64,000 nucleotides of DNA from Runella sp. (GCA_023254175.1 JALQYJ010000106.1:1-64000); one strand, 5' to 3'; counted from the stretch's first letter, positions 25,194 through 35,651 are shown. Numbers and translations are program-made. Notes: a model not told the origin generated them from the letters alone.

Positions 25194-26216
25194 TTACTTT
25201 CCGATTAACTTTTTAGCAAAACCATAGGTATGTATTAAGGCCAACCACGATTTGCGTTTGAACAAATCATAGTAATACGAAATCGTCACTGCTGGGCTGA
25301 ATTTTATTTGACCGAATGTCTCATTGATGTACTTTTCGGCGTTTCGTTCGGCATTCCAGTAAGTCTCTGAGCTAGAATTGGCTTTGGTGCCGCTTCCAGT
25401 AGTGTCAAACGCTGCATGGCGGGTGTAATCTTCAAGAGTTAAGTGGCGAAAAGTATACCCACGCTTGTACATATCGTGCGACCACACCGTGGCGGTATCT
25501 ACCCCGTTCCACCCCCCACCATAGCAACCAATGTCGCCTTTGGGCAAAGTTTCCTTTTGGTATTTTTCAAGGTCAATCATAGCACAATATTCGTTAAGAC
25601 GGCACTCGGGTAAAATGTGAGTACGGCCATTACGAATCACTTTTAATTGGATATCACGGCGAGGAGTAGCATGTGCCTCAGCCAAAGCCATGGCCTCTTC
25701 GGTAGTCGGAACGTACTCTTCAAACATTTTTGAATTACACTTATTGCCCCAATCTGGCCCCGCTGGACAACTCCAACATTGTCCAATTGAACCCACTCCT
25801 GCCAAGTTTTTAGGCCCCTTTTCAAATTCTTTGAGCATATCGCCAATCATATCACCATAAAAAAGCATGTCGTTGTGCATCACAACTAAATACTTTTTAT
25901 CCGATACTTCAAGCGGATATTGATACATAATACTCTGTCGAAAACGAGTATCCACTTTGGCACGCTCGTAATCCCTTACGCCCAATCCCAAAAAATAATG
26001 AGGATATTGTACCACAATTTTTACCGATGGGTCGTTACGAAAATAGTCAAGAATTTTGAAAATACCCACATAGTCATTGTGGGGTTGAAGTCTTTCGCGT
26101 GAGAGGTATATTTTGTCAATATGTTGACCACTATACTGCATCAAAGTTTTGATAGTAACGATGGCCTGATAAGGCTTTCCATAAAAAGCTATGCTGACAT
26201 CTACTTTTTGACTCAT
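25194..26216 (-). CDS. Putative glycosyltransferase-like protein, unassigned family
   Basis: 340 residues, no signal peptide. The start (VDVSIAFYGKPYQAIVTIKTLMQYSG) looks like the first Rossmann strand and helix of a GT-A glycosyltransferase, and LVVMHNDMLFYGDMIGDM is in the place of the DxD-type nucleotide-sugar/metal site. A Cys-containing segment CWSCPAG lies in the middle, and LEDYTRHAAFDTTGSG near the C-terminus could hold acceptor-site residues. I cannot assign a specific family. It stands alone between the SpmA/B-like gene and the divergent DUF4290 gene. Confidence 0.6.
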   Translation of the reverse strand: MSQKVDVSIAFYGKPYQAIVTIKTLMQYSGQHIDKIYLSRERLQPHNDYVGIFKILDYFRNDPSVKIVVQYPHYFLGLGVRDYERAKVDTRFRQSIMYQYPLEVSDKKYLVVMHNDMLFYGDMIGDMLKEFEKGPKNLAGVGSIGQCWSCPAGPDWGNKCNSKMFEEYVPTTEEAMALAEAHATPRRDIQLKVIRNGRTHILPECRLNEYCAMIDLEKYQKETLPKGDIGCYGGGWNGVDTATVWSHDMYKRGYTFRHLTLEDYTRHAAFDTTGSGTKANSSSETYWNAERNAEKYINETFGQIKFSPAVTISYYYDLFKRKSWLALIHTYGFAKKLIGK

Positions 26217-26300
26217 TCGGGGAGAATTAGAGGCGGTTTTCGACCGTTGATAGTTAAATATTCAAAAAACTAAGTTTCAAAATTACGACGCCCAGACGAT

Positions 26301-26333
26301 TTTGCCAAAGTAACTTGATTTTTCGTAACTTTG
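26301..26333 (+). promoter_or_regulatory. Bacteroidota-type promoter of the DUF4290-aminotransferase operon
   Basis: TTTG at 26301-26304 and a perfect TAnnTTTG box (TAACTTTG) at 26326-26333 with a 21-base spacer. The predicted start of transcription is about 20 bases before the TTG start codon. Confidence 0.62.
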
Positions 26334-26359
26334 TCGGTGTTTTATAAACTTCAATACCC

Positions 26360-27097
26360 TTGAAAGAATACGGAAGTAACGTCCAAAAATTAGCCGATTA
26401 TCTCGTTTCCATTCCTGAACGAGAAAAACGAACCCTCCAAGCTCACGTCTTGGTGGAATTGATGCGCCAAATCCATCCAAATATGCGTGATGGGCAAGAT
26501 TACTCCCAAAAACTTTGGGATGATTTGTACATCATGACCAACTTCCAGTTGGATGTTGATAGCCCCTTCCCTCCACCCTCACCCGATGCTGTCGGCAAGA
26601 AACCTCTCCAAGTCCCTTATAGTCAAGAGCATATCCGTTATAAACAATACGGAAAAAATCTATTATTGCTTGTTGATAAGGCCATCGCCTGTACCAACCG
26701 CGAAGAGAAACTTGCTTTCATTTCGTATTTGATTCGTCAAATGCGTACGTTCTATAACACTTGGAACAAGGATAATCCAGAAGATAATGTAGTTTTCACC
26801 CAATTAGATGAAATTTCTCAAGGCCGTTTGAAGGAAGAACTAGCTTACCTTCGTCAAAATGGATTAGTTGATTCAACCCCACGTGACAAAGGGACTCACG
26901 TCGAACGATATCAACGCAATTTGCAACATAACCGCGGAAACTATCAAAGCACCAACCGCGACCGCGACCGTGGTAATAACAAACACCATAACCGCAATAA
27001 CAATAACAACAACAATAATAATAACAACGGCGGCAGCGGCAATAATCGAAATAACAATAACAAGTTTCGGAACAACAAGAACAACCGACGAGGTTGA
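26360..27097 (+). CDS. DUF4290 protein with an Asn-rich basic tail
   Basis: 245 residues. The N-terminal 185 residues are the DUF4290 domain found across Bacteroidota, function unknown. Conserved segments are EYGSNVQKLADYL, SQKLWDDLYIM and YGKNLLLLVDKAI. The start is TTG: the frame has a stop 15 bases upstream and no ATG before codon 35, yet family members begin at the EYGxNxQK segment. From residue 185 on it is low complexity, rich in Asn, Arg and Gly, including 11 consecutive Asn (213-223); such a tail could bind RNA (inference). The aminotransferase gene follows 47 bases downstream. Confidence 0.83.
   Translation: MKEYGSNVQKLADYLVSIPEREKRTLQAHVLVELMRQIHPNMRDGQDYSQKLWDDLYIMTNFQLDVDSPFPPPSPDAVGKKPLQVPYSQEHIRYKQYGKNLLLLVDKAIACTNREEKLAFISYLIRQMRTFYNTWNKDNPEDNVVFTQLDEISQGRLKEELAYLRQNGLVDSTPRDKGTHVERYQRNLQHNRGNYQSTNRDRDRGNNKHHNRNNNNNNNNNNNGGSGNNRNNNNKFRNNKNNRRG
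26996..27028 (+). repeat. AAC/AAT triplet repeat encoding poly-Asn
   Basis: Eleven consecutive Asn codons mixing AAC and AAT inside the DUF4290 tail. The mix of codons suggests selection for the amino acid and not only replication slippage, though length variation between strains would be expected. Confidence 0.8.
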
Positions 27098-27144
27098 TTT
27101 AGTACGGAGGAAACTCAACTATCCTTCCACAATTCATTACTGAT

Positions 27145-28389
27145 ATGCAAATCCAGAAAAGCAAACGCCTTGAGCATCTACGGTACGATATTCGAGGCCC
27201 CGTTTACGAAAAAGCGTTAGAGCTTGAAAGTCAAGGGTATAAAATCATTAATTTGAACATTGGCAACCCCGCCCCTTTTGGTTTTGACGCTCCTGATGAA
27301 ATCATCCACGATATCATCCTTAATATTCGTAACGCCCAAGGGTACGTTGACTCTCGGGGATTGTTTGCAGCCCGCAAGGCAGTAATGCACTATACCCAAA
27401 CTCAAGACATTAAAGGTGTAGAAATCAACGATGTTTATATTGGCAACGGGGTAAGCGAGCTGATTGTAATGGCCATGCAGGCGTTGCTCAACGAAGGCGA
27501 TGAAATTTTAGTTCCTTCCCCTGATTATCCGCTTTGGACAACCTCAGTAGCACTTAGTGGTGGCAAACCCGTTCATTACATTTGTGACGAACAAAGTGAC
27601 TGGAACCCCGATTTGGAGGATTTGGAGAGCAAAATTACCCCACGTACCAAAGGAATTGTGATGATTAATCCTAACAATCCTACGGGAGCCGTTTACGAAA
27701 AGGAAGTAATCCAGAAAATTGCGGAAATCGCTGAACGCCATCAATTGATTTTATTCTCCGATGAGATTTACGATAAAATTCTTTACGACGGAGCCAAGCA
27801 TTATCCCGTAGCTACGATGGTTCAAGAGACTCTGTGTGTGACTTTTGGTGGACTTTCTAAAAACTACCGTGCCGCAGGCTTTCGGGGTGGTTGGTTGATT
27901 TTAAGTGGGGCAAAACACCGCGCCAAGTCGTACATTGAAGGACTGACGTTCTTGGCTAGTATGCGTTTATGTGCCAACGTTCCGACCCAATATGCTATCC
28001 AAACCGCGCTGGGTGGATACCAAAGTATTCAGGATTTGGTACTTCCGATGGGGCGACTTCATAAACAAATGAACTTGGTTTATGAGCGACTTACTGCTAT
28101 TCCAGGAGTAAGCTGTGTCAAACCTAAAGGATCTTTGTATGTTTTCCCTAAAATCGACCTTCGTAAGTTTGACTTTAAGAATGACGGCGATTTTGTATTC
28201 CAGCTTTTATCCGAACAAAAAGTACTTGTTGTGGCAGGTACAGGTTTTAATTATATCCATAACGACCACTTCCGTATTGTATTTTTACCTTCTACGGACG
28301 AGCTTAATCTGGCAATGAACCGCATCGAATTATTGTTGGATGCGCATCGCATTCACGCGTCTCGCCCTGTCGAGGAATACTTGGTATAA
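27145..28389 (+). CDS. Pyridoxal-phosphate aminotransferase, alanine transaminase (AlaA) type
   Basis: 414 residues, class I/II aminotransferase fold. The N-terminus MQIQKSKRLEHLRYDIRGPV and the segment LNIGNPAPFGFDAP are characteristic of AlaA-like glutamate-pyruvate transaminases. PLP contacts: NPNNPTGAVY (Asn), SDEIYDKILYD (Asp/Tyr), and the Schiff-base Lys in FGGLSKNYRAAGFRGGW. Likely reaction: alanine + 2-oxoglutarate to pyruvate + glutamate, in the cytoplasm. Probably cotranscribed with the DUF4290 gene; a strong bidirectional hairpin follows. Confidence 0.9.
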   Translation: MQIQKSKRLEHLRYDIRGPVYEKALELESQGYKIINLNIGNPAPFGFDAPDEIIHDIILNIRNAQGYVDSRGLFAARKAVMHYTQTQDIKGVEINDVYIGNGVSELIVMAMQALLNEGDEILVPSPDYPLWTTSVALSGGKPVHYICDEQSDWNPDLEDLESKITPRTKGIVMINPNNPTGAVYEKEVIQKIAEIAERHQLILFSDEIYDKILYDGAKHYPVATMVQETLCVTFGGLSKNYRAAGFRGGWLILSGAKHRAKSYIEGLTFLASMRLCANVPTQYAIQTALGGYQSIQDLVLPMGRLHKQMNLVYERLTAIPGVSCVKPKGSLYVFPKIDLRKFDFKNDGDFVFQLLSEQKVLVVAGTGFNYIHNDHFRIVFLPSTDELNLAMNRIELLLDAHRIHASRPVEEYLV

Positions 28390-28409
28390 AGATTTCTCTC
28401 GCTCACCTA

Positions 28410-28447
28410 ACAAAAAAGCGGTGGCTGAAAACAGCACCGCTTTTTTG
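28410..28447. terminator. Bidirectional terminator, aminotransferase / LytTR
   Basis: GC-rich stem (GCGGTGGCTG with CAGCACCGC, one bulged G) with an AAAA loop and flanking A6/T6 runs, so it works in both directions. Lies between two convergent genes. Confidence 0.88.
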
Positions 28448-28465
28448 TGGGTACAACTCCAAACC

Positions 28466-29179
28466 CTATTCGCCAATGGCCTTCATAAATTCCTCTACGT
28501 ACTGTTCACCCACGGGTATTACGGCCTCTCCGATGTGAATTTTAAGGTTACGAACAGACTGAATTTTATCAATTGATACAATGTAGGATTTGTGAATTCG
28601 CATAAATTCGTAAGATGGCAATTTTTGTTCTATCCCTTTCAGTGTCATACGTGTAATGACTGGGTGGCGTGCCGAGGAAATATAAATCTTGACATAATCC
28701 TTTAGCCCTTCAATGTAAAGAATCTCGTCGTAACGAATTTTTACCAAGGCATAATTAGCATTGACAAAAAAATGAGTCGATGTTTGCTCTACGGGTGTTT
28801 GTTGACGAAGTTTAAAGAGGTCGAAGGCTTTATTGGCTGACTTCAAAAACCGCTCAAACGAAACAGGTTTTAACAAATAGTCAATTACATCCAATTCAAA
28901 CCCTTCCAAGGCGTATTGTTCGTATGCAGTAATAAAAATGACCATAGGAGCGCCATTTTGCCCCTGAATTGATTTCAAAAATTGAACGCCTGTAATGCCA
29001 GGCATTTGAATATCTAAGAAAACTAAGTCGGCTCCTTGTTCGTGCAAAACATCCATTGCCTCAAACGCATTGTGACAACTCGCTACCAACTCTAAAAACG
29101 GTACTTGACGTATGTTGTCTTCCAAAAGTTCAAGAGCTAGGGGTTCATCATCTACTGCTATGCAACGTAGCTTCGCCAT
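28466..29179 (-). CDS. LytTR-family response regulator
   Basis: 237 residues. Receiver domain 1-120 with acidic pocket D10-D11 and phosphoacceptor D56 (FLDIQMPG), plus conserved Lys in LLKPVSF. LytTR DNA-binding domain from about 140 (FFVNANYALVKIRYDEILYIEGL ... YEFMRIHKSYIV). It is encoded 60 bases after the sensor kinase gene on the same strand, so the two form a LytS/LytR-type system. Targets are unknown; LytTR proteins bind direct repeats upstream of envelope or exopolysaccharide genes in other bacteria. Confidence 0.92.
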   Translation of the reverse strand: MAKLRCIAVDDEPLALELLEDNIRQVPFLELVASCHNAFEAMDVLHEQGADLVFLDIQMPGITGVQFLKSIQGQNGAPMVIFITAYEQYALEGFELDVIDYLLKPVSFERFLKSANKAFDLFKLRQQTPVEQTSTHFFVNANYALVKIRYDEILYIEGLKDYVKIYISSARHPVITRMTLKGIEQKLPSYEFMRIHKSYIVSIDKIQSVRNLKIHIGEAVIPVGEQYVEEFMKAIGE

Positions 29180-29239
29180 ATTGTCAATTTGGTTTTAGTT
29201 TAACAGCCAAACCTCACAGGTTTGGGTCGAGTTATGAAG

Positions 29240-30337
29240 TTATTTCAATTTAAGCTCTAAATCTGTTACAAACATAGCGTTATCTTTTGAAATTTGTAAC
29301 GTATGATTTTCTGGATAAAGTAACTCCAAACGCCGTTTCACATTTGCTAGGCCAATGCCCGAACTATTATCTTTCGCTTCAGCGAAGTCTGCATTATAGC
29401 GATTATGAACTTTAAACCGAATCTTATTATCGCTTGCTAAAAGCATAACTTCGATAAAAGGCTCGCGTATCAGCCCCGTACCGTGTTTAAAGGCATTCTC
29501 CACAAAAGGAATCAACAACATGGGCTCAAGTGCCAGCGAATTGAGCGATGTATCAAACACCATGTCTACTTTTACTTTATTACCAAACCGTAGTTGCTGT
29601 AGCTCTACATAACTCTTTAAGTAATTTATTTCTTTGTCCAATGGTATTTTAGAATCGTCCGACTCGTATAACATATAGCGCAGCAAATCCGACATCTTCA
29701 CAATCATTGGTTCTAACAAATCAGATTTTTTGCGTGCCAAAGCCGCCAAGCTGTTCATTAGATTAAACATAAAATGAGGACTAATTTGCGAACGTAAAAA
29801 CGAAAGCTCAGATTGAAGACGAACCTTTTCTTGTTCATTTTGCAAACGGTGTTCTCGCTGATAGTCTCCCAGCAGTCGAAAGCAAGTACTAATACCAAAG
29901 GATGAGATTAACGAATAAAAAGTGGTATAGCTAAACCACGTTTGAGGGGGTATTCCCCACATCCAGTACCGAAAAAAATACGTAATCGTAAGCACTAATA
30001 CCAATGCCAGTACAATCGCCAAAACATATACCCCCAATCCTCTTTTTTTAAAAAGGCGGGGTAAAAGAATTTCTGAATTTGTGTAAAATAATAAGACCGA
30101 AAAGAATTGGCTAAAATAAAAAATAGTCTGCCAAATACGGTCTTTTTCCGCCTGAGATAACTTCAATTGTGCACTTGTCAGCGTACTAGCCTGTTGTTGC
30201 GACTGGATCAGTAAAAAAGGCAAAAAGATAAAACAGGCCCAGAAAAAAATATGAGTAACCACCACCAATACCTGTCGCCAACGGATTTGTTTAGTGGATG
30301 AAGGCAATGGTAACGAAATAGTTGAAGTAGAAGTCAT
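29240..30337 (-). CDS. LytS/YehU-type sensor histidine kinase
   Basis: 365 residues. Four hydrophobic segments (about 22-45, 70-90, 102-123, 138-155) and a cytoplasmic linker helix precede the His_kinase domain SQISPHFMFNLMNSL with phosphorylated H188. A HATPase domain follows with the N-box PFVENAFKHG and the G-box SSGIGLANVKRRLELLY. The loop between helices 1 and 2 is short, so any external signal is probably sensed within the membrane. Cognate regulator immediately downstream. Confidence 0.9.
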   Translation of the reverse strand: MTSTSTISLPLPSSTKQIRWRQVLVVVTHIFFWACFIFLPFLLIQSQQQASTLTSAQLKLSQAEKDRIWQTIFYFSQFFSVLLFYTNSEILLPRLFKKRGLGVYVLAIVLALVLVLTITYFFRYWMWGIPPQTWFSYTTFYSLISSFGISTCFRLLGDYQREHRLQNEQEKVRLQSELSFLRSQISPHFMFNLMNSLAALARKKSDLLEPMIVKMSDLLRYMLYESDDSKIPLDKEINYLKSYVELQQLRFGNKVKVDMVFDTSLNSLALEPMLLIPFVENAFKHGTGLIREPFIEVMLLASDNKIRFKVHNRYNADFAEAKDNSSGIGLANVKRRLELLYPENHTLQISKDNAMFVTDLELKLK

Positions 30338-30601
30338 GATAGTTCTAGTAAATAGTACTTTATATCTTTTTGAAAATTACTAATCAGTAGCAATAAATGC
30401 CAGATGAAGCGACGTTTAGGGTAAATGATTAGACGAAATTGGGGCATACTGCCACCTATTCAATCTTTTTGTCACTTTATTCGATGTATTCAGTTTTGGT
30501 TGATAATCATTCCCATTATTTCGATAGGTTTTTCAATGGTAGAAAGACTAATAAACGTCATTTTAGAATCATAGTTAGCTACTTTCACTCCCCCCCACTT
30601 T

Positions 30602-33211
30602 ATGAAACGAATCATACTACGTTGGTGCCTCCTCTTACCTATTGGTGTAGTTGCACAAAAGAACAAGGCCATCACAATTCCCCAGCAAGATACTCAACTT
30701 TGGTACGATAAACCTGCTGACATTTGGACGGAGGCTCTTCCTCTTGGCAACAGCTACATGGGGGCTATGGTTTATGGAGGTATCACCAAAGAACACCTTC
30801 AACTTAATGAATCGACCCTTTATTCGGGCGACCCCAAGGGAACATTCAAAAATATTAATGTCAGAAAGCACTTTCGGGCTGTTGACTCCCTCCTTCGACA
30901 TGGGCATTATTTAGAAGCACAAAACCTTATTCACAAAGAATGGCTTGGCCGAAATCACCAAAGTTACCAACCGATGGGTGATTTGTGGTTTGAGTTTGAG
31001 CACCCACGTACGCCTACGCAGTATCGAAGAGGATTAAATCTTGAAAATGCGATTTCGGATGTAGAGTACAAAATAGGCTCAACCACCTTTCGGCGGGAGT
31101 ATTTTATGAGTTATCCTGACCACGTGCTGGTAGTAAAATTAACTGCCAAAGGAGGAACCTCCCTCAATGGGAAGGTTTATTTTTCGACACCCCATAAACC
31201 TCTAGCCAACTATAAATCTGAAAATCAGCAGCTTATTTTGACAGCCAAAGCTCCTGGTTTTTTGACTCGGAGAACCTTAGCTCAAATCCAAAAAGAAGGT
31301 GACCAATACAAATACCCCGAACTCTTCGACAAAGACAACCGTCTGCTCCCTCATGCCCAGCAAATCATGTACGGAAAAGATGCAGGAGGACTTGGAATGG
31401 CGTTTGATACTCGATTAAAAATTCTTAAAAACGACGGAAAAGTAACTTTTGGGACTGACCATCTGAAGCTACAAAACGCAACTGAAGTTATCTTGCTTGT
31501 CAGTTGTGCCACTAGCTTCAACGGTTTCGACAAAAGCCCCGCAACTGAAGGTAAAGATGCCTCAAGATGGGCAGCAACTTATTTACAAAAAGCTTCTTTG
31601 TCTACCTATGAAAAGCTAAAACAACGGCATATTGTCGATTATCAAACTCTATTTCAGCGGGTTAAAATCCAAATTGAAACACCCACTGCTCAATCAGCCC
31701 TACCAACCGAGCAGCGAGTGTTAAAATTTTCGAATGGTCAAGACCCCTCTCTAGCTAATTTATATTTTCAATTTGGGCGTTATTTAATGATTGCAGGTTC
31801 ACGCCCAGGTGGACAGCCCCTTAATTTACAAGGCATTTGGAATGACCAAATGATTCCATCCTGGAACGGCGGATATACTACCAACATTAACGCCCAAATG
31901 AATTATTGGCCTTCTGAACTCACCAATTTATCGGAGTGTCAAGAACCTTTTTTTAGGGCCGTGAAAGAATGGGCCATCAACGGTGCCCACACCGCCAAAG
32001 ATATGTACGGTAACCAAGGGTGGGTTGGCCACCACAACATGGACATTTGGCGACATTCCGAACCCATCGACGTCTGTAATTGCTCATTTTGGCCCATGGC
32101 TGCGGGTTGGATGGTAAGTCATTTTTGGGAACATTATCTCTTTACAGGAAATACCCAATTCCTCAGAAATGAAGTATTTCCACTACTCAAAGGCGCCGTT
32201 TTGTTCTACAAAGATTGGTTAGTAACAAACCCGCAGGGGTATTTGGTGACTCCCGTGGGGATGTCTCCCGAGCATAATTTTTTATACAGTGAGAAACAGA
32301 TGGCAACCTTTAGTCAAGGTCCAACGATGGACATGGCCATTGTGCGGGAATCATTTGCACGCTACCTCGAAGCAACGCGTATTTTGGAAATTCAAGAACC
32401 TTTAGTGACTGAAATTACGGATAAAATGCGTCGGCTTTTGCCCTATCAAATAGGAAAATACGGTCAGTTGCAAGAATGGTCTATTGATTTTGATGACAGT
32501 GAAAAAGAACACCGTCACATATCTCATTTGTACGGTTTTCACCCAAGCAACCAAATTAACGCCCACAGCAACCCTGAACTGACAGCCGCCGTAGCAAAAA
32601 GCATGGAGCGCCGTGGTGACCAAGCAACGGGCTGGTCGATGGGCTGGAAACTCAACGTACAAGCTCGACTACAAAACAGCGAAAAAGCGTACACCCTTCT
32701 CACCAATTTACTGAGTTTGCTGAAAGAAAACGACCGCCAAAACTTCAATGGTCACACCTATCCCAATCTGTTCGATGCCCACCCTCCTTTTCAAATTGAC
32801 GGCAACTTTGGAGCAACGGCTGGAATCGCCGAAATGCTGGTACAAAGCCATGCAGGAGAGATTCATCTACTTCCAACTTTACCCAAGGCTTGGCAATCAG
32901 GGAAAATCAAAGGACTAAAAGCTCGCGGTGGTTTTTTGATTGACTTGGAGTGGAACAATGGAAAACTTACTTCGGCCACTATTACATCAACAATTGGGGG
33001 AGTTTGCCGCGTCAGAACATCAGATAAAATGACACTTTCGACAGCCTCCTCCTACGTAGCAAGTAGCCCAAACCCTAACCCTCTTTTCAATTTTATCAAC
33101 CCAGGGAAACCATTGATTCAGAAACCCAATGCGCTGAGTAATTTGGCGTCATTAGCAGGGTATACTCAAGAATTTTCCACCGAAAAAGGCAAAACTTACA
33201 CTCTGCATTGA
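30602..33211 (+). CDS. Secreted glycoside hydrolase family 95 protein (alpha-L-fucosidase type)
   Basis: 869 residues with a signal peptide ending near GVVAQ. N-terminal beta-sandwich domain ([19 protein letters not shown] ... [11 protein letters not shown]), then an (alpha/alpha)6 barrel: [47 protein letters not shown]-type motif ([17 protein letters not shown]) and [17 protein letters not shown]95 enzymes are inverting 1,2-alpha-L-fucosidases or L-galactosidases acting on host or plant glycans. At 869 residues it is longer than the usual 750-800. It is divergent from the LytS/LytTR pair across a 264-base gap where I see no other gene; regulation by that pair is possible but unproven. Confidence 0.9.
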   Translation: MKRIILRWCLLLPIGVVAQKNKAITIPQQDTQLWYDKPADIWTEALPLGNSYMGAMVYGGITKEHLQLNESTLYSGDPKGTFKNINVRKHFRAVDSLLRHGHYLEAQNLIHKEWLGRNHQSYQPMGDLWFEFEHPRTPTQYRRGLNLENAISDVEYKIGSTTFRREYFMSYPDHVLVVKLTAKGGTSLNGKVYFSTPHKPLANYKSENQQLILTAKAPGFLTRRTLAQIQKEGDQYKYPELFDKDNRLLPHAQQIMYGKDAGGLGMAFDTRLKILKNDGKVTFGTDHLKLQNATEVILLVSCATSFNGFDKSPATEGKDASRWAATYLQKASLSTYEKLKQRHIVDYQTLFQRVKIQIETPTAQSALPTEQRVLKFSNGQDPSLANLYFQFGRYLMIAGSRPGGQPLNLQGIWNDQMIPSWNGGYTTNINAQMNYWPSELTNLSECQEPFFRAVKEWAINGAHTAKDMYGNQGWVGHHNMDIWRHSEPIDVCNCSFWPMAAGWMVSHFWEHYLFTGNTQFLRNEVFPLLKGAVLFYKDWLVTNPQGYLVTPVGMSPEHNFLYSEKQMATFSQGPTMDMAIVRESFARYLEATRILEIQEPLVTEITDKMRRLLPYQIGKYGQLQEWSIDFDDSEKEHRHISHLYGFHPSNQINAHSNPELTAAVAKSMERRGDQATGWSMGWKLNVQARLQNSEKAYTLLTNLLSLLKENDRQNFNGHTYPNLFDAHPPFQIDGNFGATAGIAEMLVQSHAGEIHLLPTLPKAWQSGKIKGLKARGGFLIDLEWNNGKLTSATITSTIGGVCRVRTSDKMTLSTASSYVASSPNPNPLFNFINPGKPLIQKPNALSNLASLAGYTQEFSTEKGKTYTLH

Positions 33212-33228
33212 AATTTTTTTAACTATTT

Positions 33229-33265
33229 CGAAGCGCTACCTCGGGCGAGGTAACGCTTCGTTTTT
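33229..33265 (+). terminator. Rho-independent terminator of the GH95 gene
   Basis: A 15-bp stem with one mismatch (33229-33243 with 33246-33260) and a very short GG loop, followed by TTTTT at 33261-33265. Confidence 0.86.
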
Positions 33266-33332
33266 GGCCAAATTTGCTAAAATAGTATTACTCTAGGGCA
33301 ATGATTCAGAGAAAACAAAGTGAAAAGATAAG

Positions 33333-33340
33333 TACGTTTG
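33333..33340 (+). promoter_or_regulatory. Candidate -7 box of the S9 peptidase gene
   Basis: TACGTTTG matches TAnnTTTG exactly, 24 bases before the ATG at 33365. No clear -33 TTG at the expected distance. Confidence 0.42.
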
Positions 33341-33364
33341 TAAAAACTTAAATCCATTCTTTCC

Positions 33365-35644
33365 ATGCCTCCTTTTCTAACTAACAAGTCTAAAATAACT
33401 TCGTATTTTACTTTATTTCTGCTAATTATCTCTCAACTTCCCTCGATTAGCCAAGGGACATTGGAAGATTATCGTCGTTCGGAAACGCTTAAAAATAAGC
33501 TCAAAGACAAAGTGTATAATGCCCCCAACCAAGTCAATTGGTCGAAGTCGGGTAAAATTGCGTGGTACACCATTCAAACGCCAAGAGGAAAAGAATTTAT
33601 TTCGGTTTTTCCGCAGACGAAAACCCGCCAAGTGGCTTTTAACCACGAATCATTAGCCGAACAACTCAACCGACTTGCCAAAACGACGGCAAAGCCTTTT
33701 AATTTACCTTTCAATTTTATCAATTTTGTCAAAGAAGACCAAGAAATTGAATTTAGTACCGAAGGGTTCGTCTGGACGTACGCATTGGCCACCAATAGTT
33801 TACACAAAAAAGAACCTATTCGCAATGAACCACAGCGGTATTGGGCAGCGGCACAAAGTGACCAACCCGATAAACCTATCTTTTCGCCTGATAGTTTGTG
33901 GACTTGCTATGTAAAAAACTTCAATGTGTATATTCGGTCCGTTAAAACCAACAAAGAACTGCAACTTTCTTTCGATGGTGCCGAGGGTGAATATTACTCA
34001 GGGTTCGTACAATGGGCACCCGATTCTAAAAAGTTGGTCGCCAATAAGATTCGTCCCAACCAAAAACACCTCATTTATTTCGTTCGCTCTTCGCCCGAAG
34101 ACCAGCTCCAACCCAAACTAGAAAGCCGCGAATACCTCAAACCAGGGGATGCGTTACCAATTCGGCAACCGCACCTTTTCCTGATTGAGGAACAAAAAAA
34201 TATTCCAATTGATGATGCTTTATTCAACCAACAATACAGCTTGTCGCGCATGGATTGGAGAAAAGACAGCCGTGCTTTTACGTTTGAATACAACCAACGC
34301 GGCCACCAAATCTACCGTGTGTTGGAAGTCAGTGCTTCTAATGGCGCCATTCGCCCGCTGATTGAGGAACAAAGTAAAACGTTCATTGATTACAGTGGCA
34401 AAAGATATCGGTATGATGTAAGCGACGGAAAAGAAATCATTTGGGCGTCTGAACGAGACGGCTGGAACCACCTTTATTTGTACGATGGGCTGACAGGGAA
34501 AATAAAAAAACAAATTACTAAAGGCGAGTGGGTTGTGCGGAATGTAGTGAATATCAACGAAGAAAAACGAACGATTATTTTTGCCGCCAGTGGCATTATT
34601 CCTCAACAAGACCCTTATTTTATACACTATTATAGAATCAATTTTGATGGCACGGGCCTTACGCCACTCACCACCGAAAATGCCAACCATACAGGAGCTT
34701 TTTCTCCAGATAACCCTTTCTTTATAGATACCTATTCACGCGTTGATTTTCCACCTGTTACCGTTTTACGTTCAGTAACCGACGGCAGTATAATGATGGA
34801 ACTTGAAAAGGCTGATATTTCGGAATGGACAAAAGCCAGCTGGAAAGCGCCAGAAGTATTTACGGCCAAAGCACGTGATGGTAAAACTGATATTTGGGGA
34901 ATCATCATCCGTCCCACCAGTTTTGACCCCAACAAAAAATACCCCGTTATTGAGAATATTTACGCAGGGCCTCACAGTTCGTTTACGCCAAAATCATTTA
35001 TGGCCAATAACCGTTCTATGTTCGAATTGGCCGAACTTGGGTTCATTGTGGTTCAATTAGACGGCATGGGGACGTCGAATCGTTCAAAGGCATTTCACGA
35101 TGTTTGTTGGAAAAATCTGAAAGATGCTGGTTTTCCCGACCGTATTTTGTGGATGCAAGAAGTAGCACGTAAATACCCTTCATTTGATATAAGTCGGGTC
35201 GGCATTTACGGAACCTCGGCGGGTGGGCAAAGTTCAACGGGAGGTTTGTTGTTTTATCCTGATTTTTACAAAGTTGCCGTTTCGTCTTGTGGCTGTCATG
35301 ACAACCGTATGGATAAAATTTGGTGGAACGAACAATGGATGGGCTACCCGATTGGCTCCCACTACGAAGAATGTTCAAACGTAACCAATGCCCACAAATT
35401 ACAAGGGAAGTTGATGCTTATTTTGGGCGAAGTTGATGACAACGTTGATCCTGCCTCTACCATGCAGCTAGTAAATGCACTTATTAAGGCCAACAAAGAC
35501 TTTGATTTTTTGATGGTTCCCAACATGGGGCACTCCACGGGAGGCGACTACGGCGAACGTAAGCGTCGTGATTTCTTTGTTCGTCATCTTTATCATACCG
35601 AACCACCTTCTTGGACGATTTCTCTGACCGAAGAAACAAAATAA
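33365..35644 (+). CDS. S9-family (DPP-IV-like) serine peptidase, secreted
   Basis: 759 residues: signal peptide (residues about 12-30), an eight-bladed propeller of the DPP-IV N-terminal type (SPDSLWTCYVKNFNVYIR, WAPDSKKLVA, ASERDGWNHLYLYD) up to about 500, then the alpha/beta-hydrolase domain. The catalytic triad is visible: S618 in YGTSAGGQ (the usual GWSYGG is replaced by GTSAGG), D691 in GEVDDNVDP and H723 in NMGHSTGG. It probably trims peptides in the periplasm or outside the cell. Ends in a convergent hairpin with the PatB gene. Confidence 0.9.
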   Translation: MPPFLTNKSKITSYFTLFLLIISQLPSISQGTLEDYRRSETLKNKLKDKVYNAPNQVNWSKSGKIAWYTIQTPRGKEFISVFPQTKTRQVAFNHESLAEQLNRLAKTTAKPFNLPFNFINFVKEDQEIEFSTEGFVWTYALATNSLHKKEPIRNEPQRYWAAAQSDQPDKPIFSPDSLWTCYVKNFNVYIRSVKTNKELQLSFDGAEGEYYSGFVQWAPDSKKLVANKIRPNQKHLIYFVRSSPEDQLQPKLESREYLKPGDALPIRQPHLFLIEEQKNIPIDDALFNQQYSLSRMDWRKDSRAFTFEYNQRGHQIYRVLEVSASNGAIRPLIEEQSKTFIDYSGKRYRYDVSDGKEIIWASERDGWNHLYLYDGLTGKIKKQITKGEWVVRNVVNINEEKRTIIFAASGIIPQQDPYFIHYYRINFDGTGLTPLTTENANHTGAFSPDNPFFIDTYSRVDFPPVTVLRSVTDGSIMMELEKADISEWTKASWKAPEVFTAKARDGKTDIWGIIIRPTSFDPNKKYPVIENIYAGPHSSFTPKSFMANNRSMFELAELGFIVVQLDGMGTSNRSKAFHDVCWKNLKDAGFPDRILWMQEVARKYPSFDISRVGIYGTSAGGQSSTGGLLFYPDFYKVAVSSCGCHDNRMDKIWWNEQWMGYPIGSHYEECSNVTNAHKLQGKLMLILGEVDDNVDPASTMQLVNALIKANKDFDFLMVPNMGHSTGGDYGERKRRDFFVRHLYHTEPPSWTISLTEETK

Positions 35645-35651
35645 AATAAGT

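Noticed and set aside
26868-27143. Thr/Ile-rich frame overlapping the DUF4290 tail
   Set aside because: This is the AAC/AAT repeat read in another frame.
28466-33211. LytS/LytTR pair as a dedicated regulator of the GH95 gene
   Set aside because: They are divergent neighbours, but I see no direct-repeat LytTR site I could defend in the 264-base gap; left as a possibility only.
34220-34690. 156-codon frame antisense to the S9 peptidase gene
   Set aside because: Lies wholly inside a well-supported gene and shows no domain pattern.
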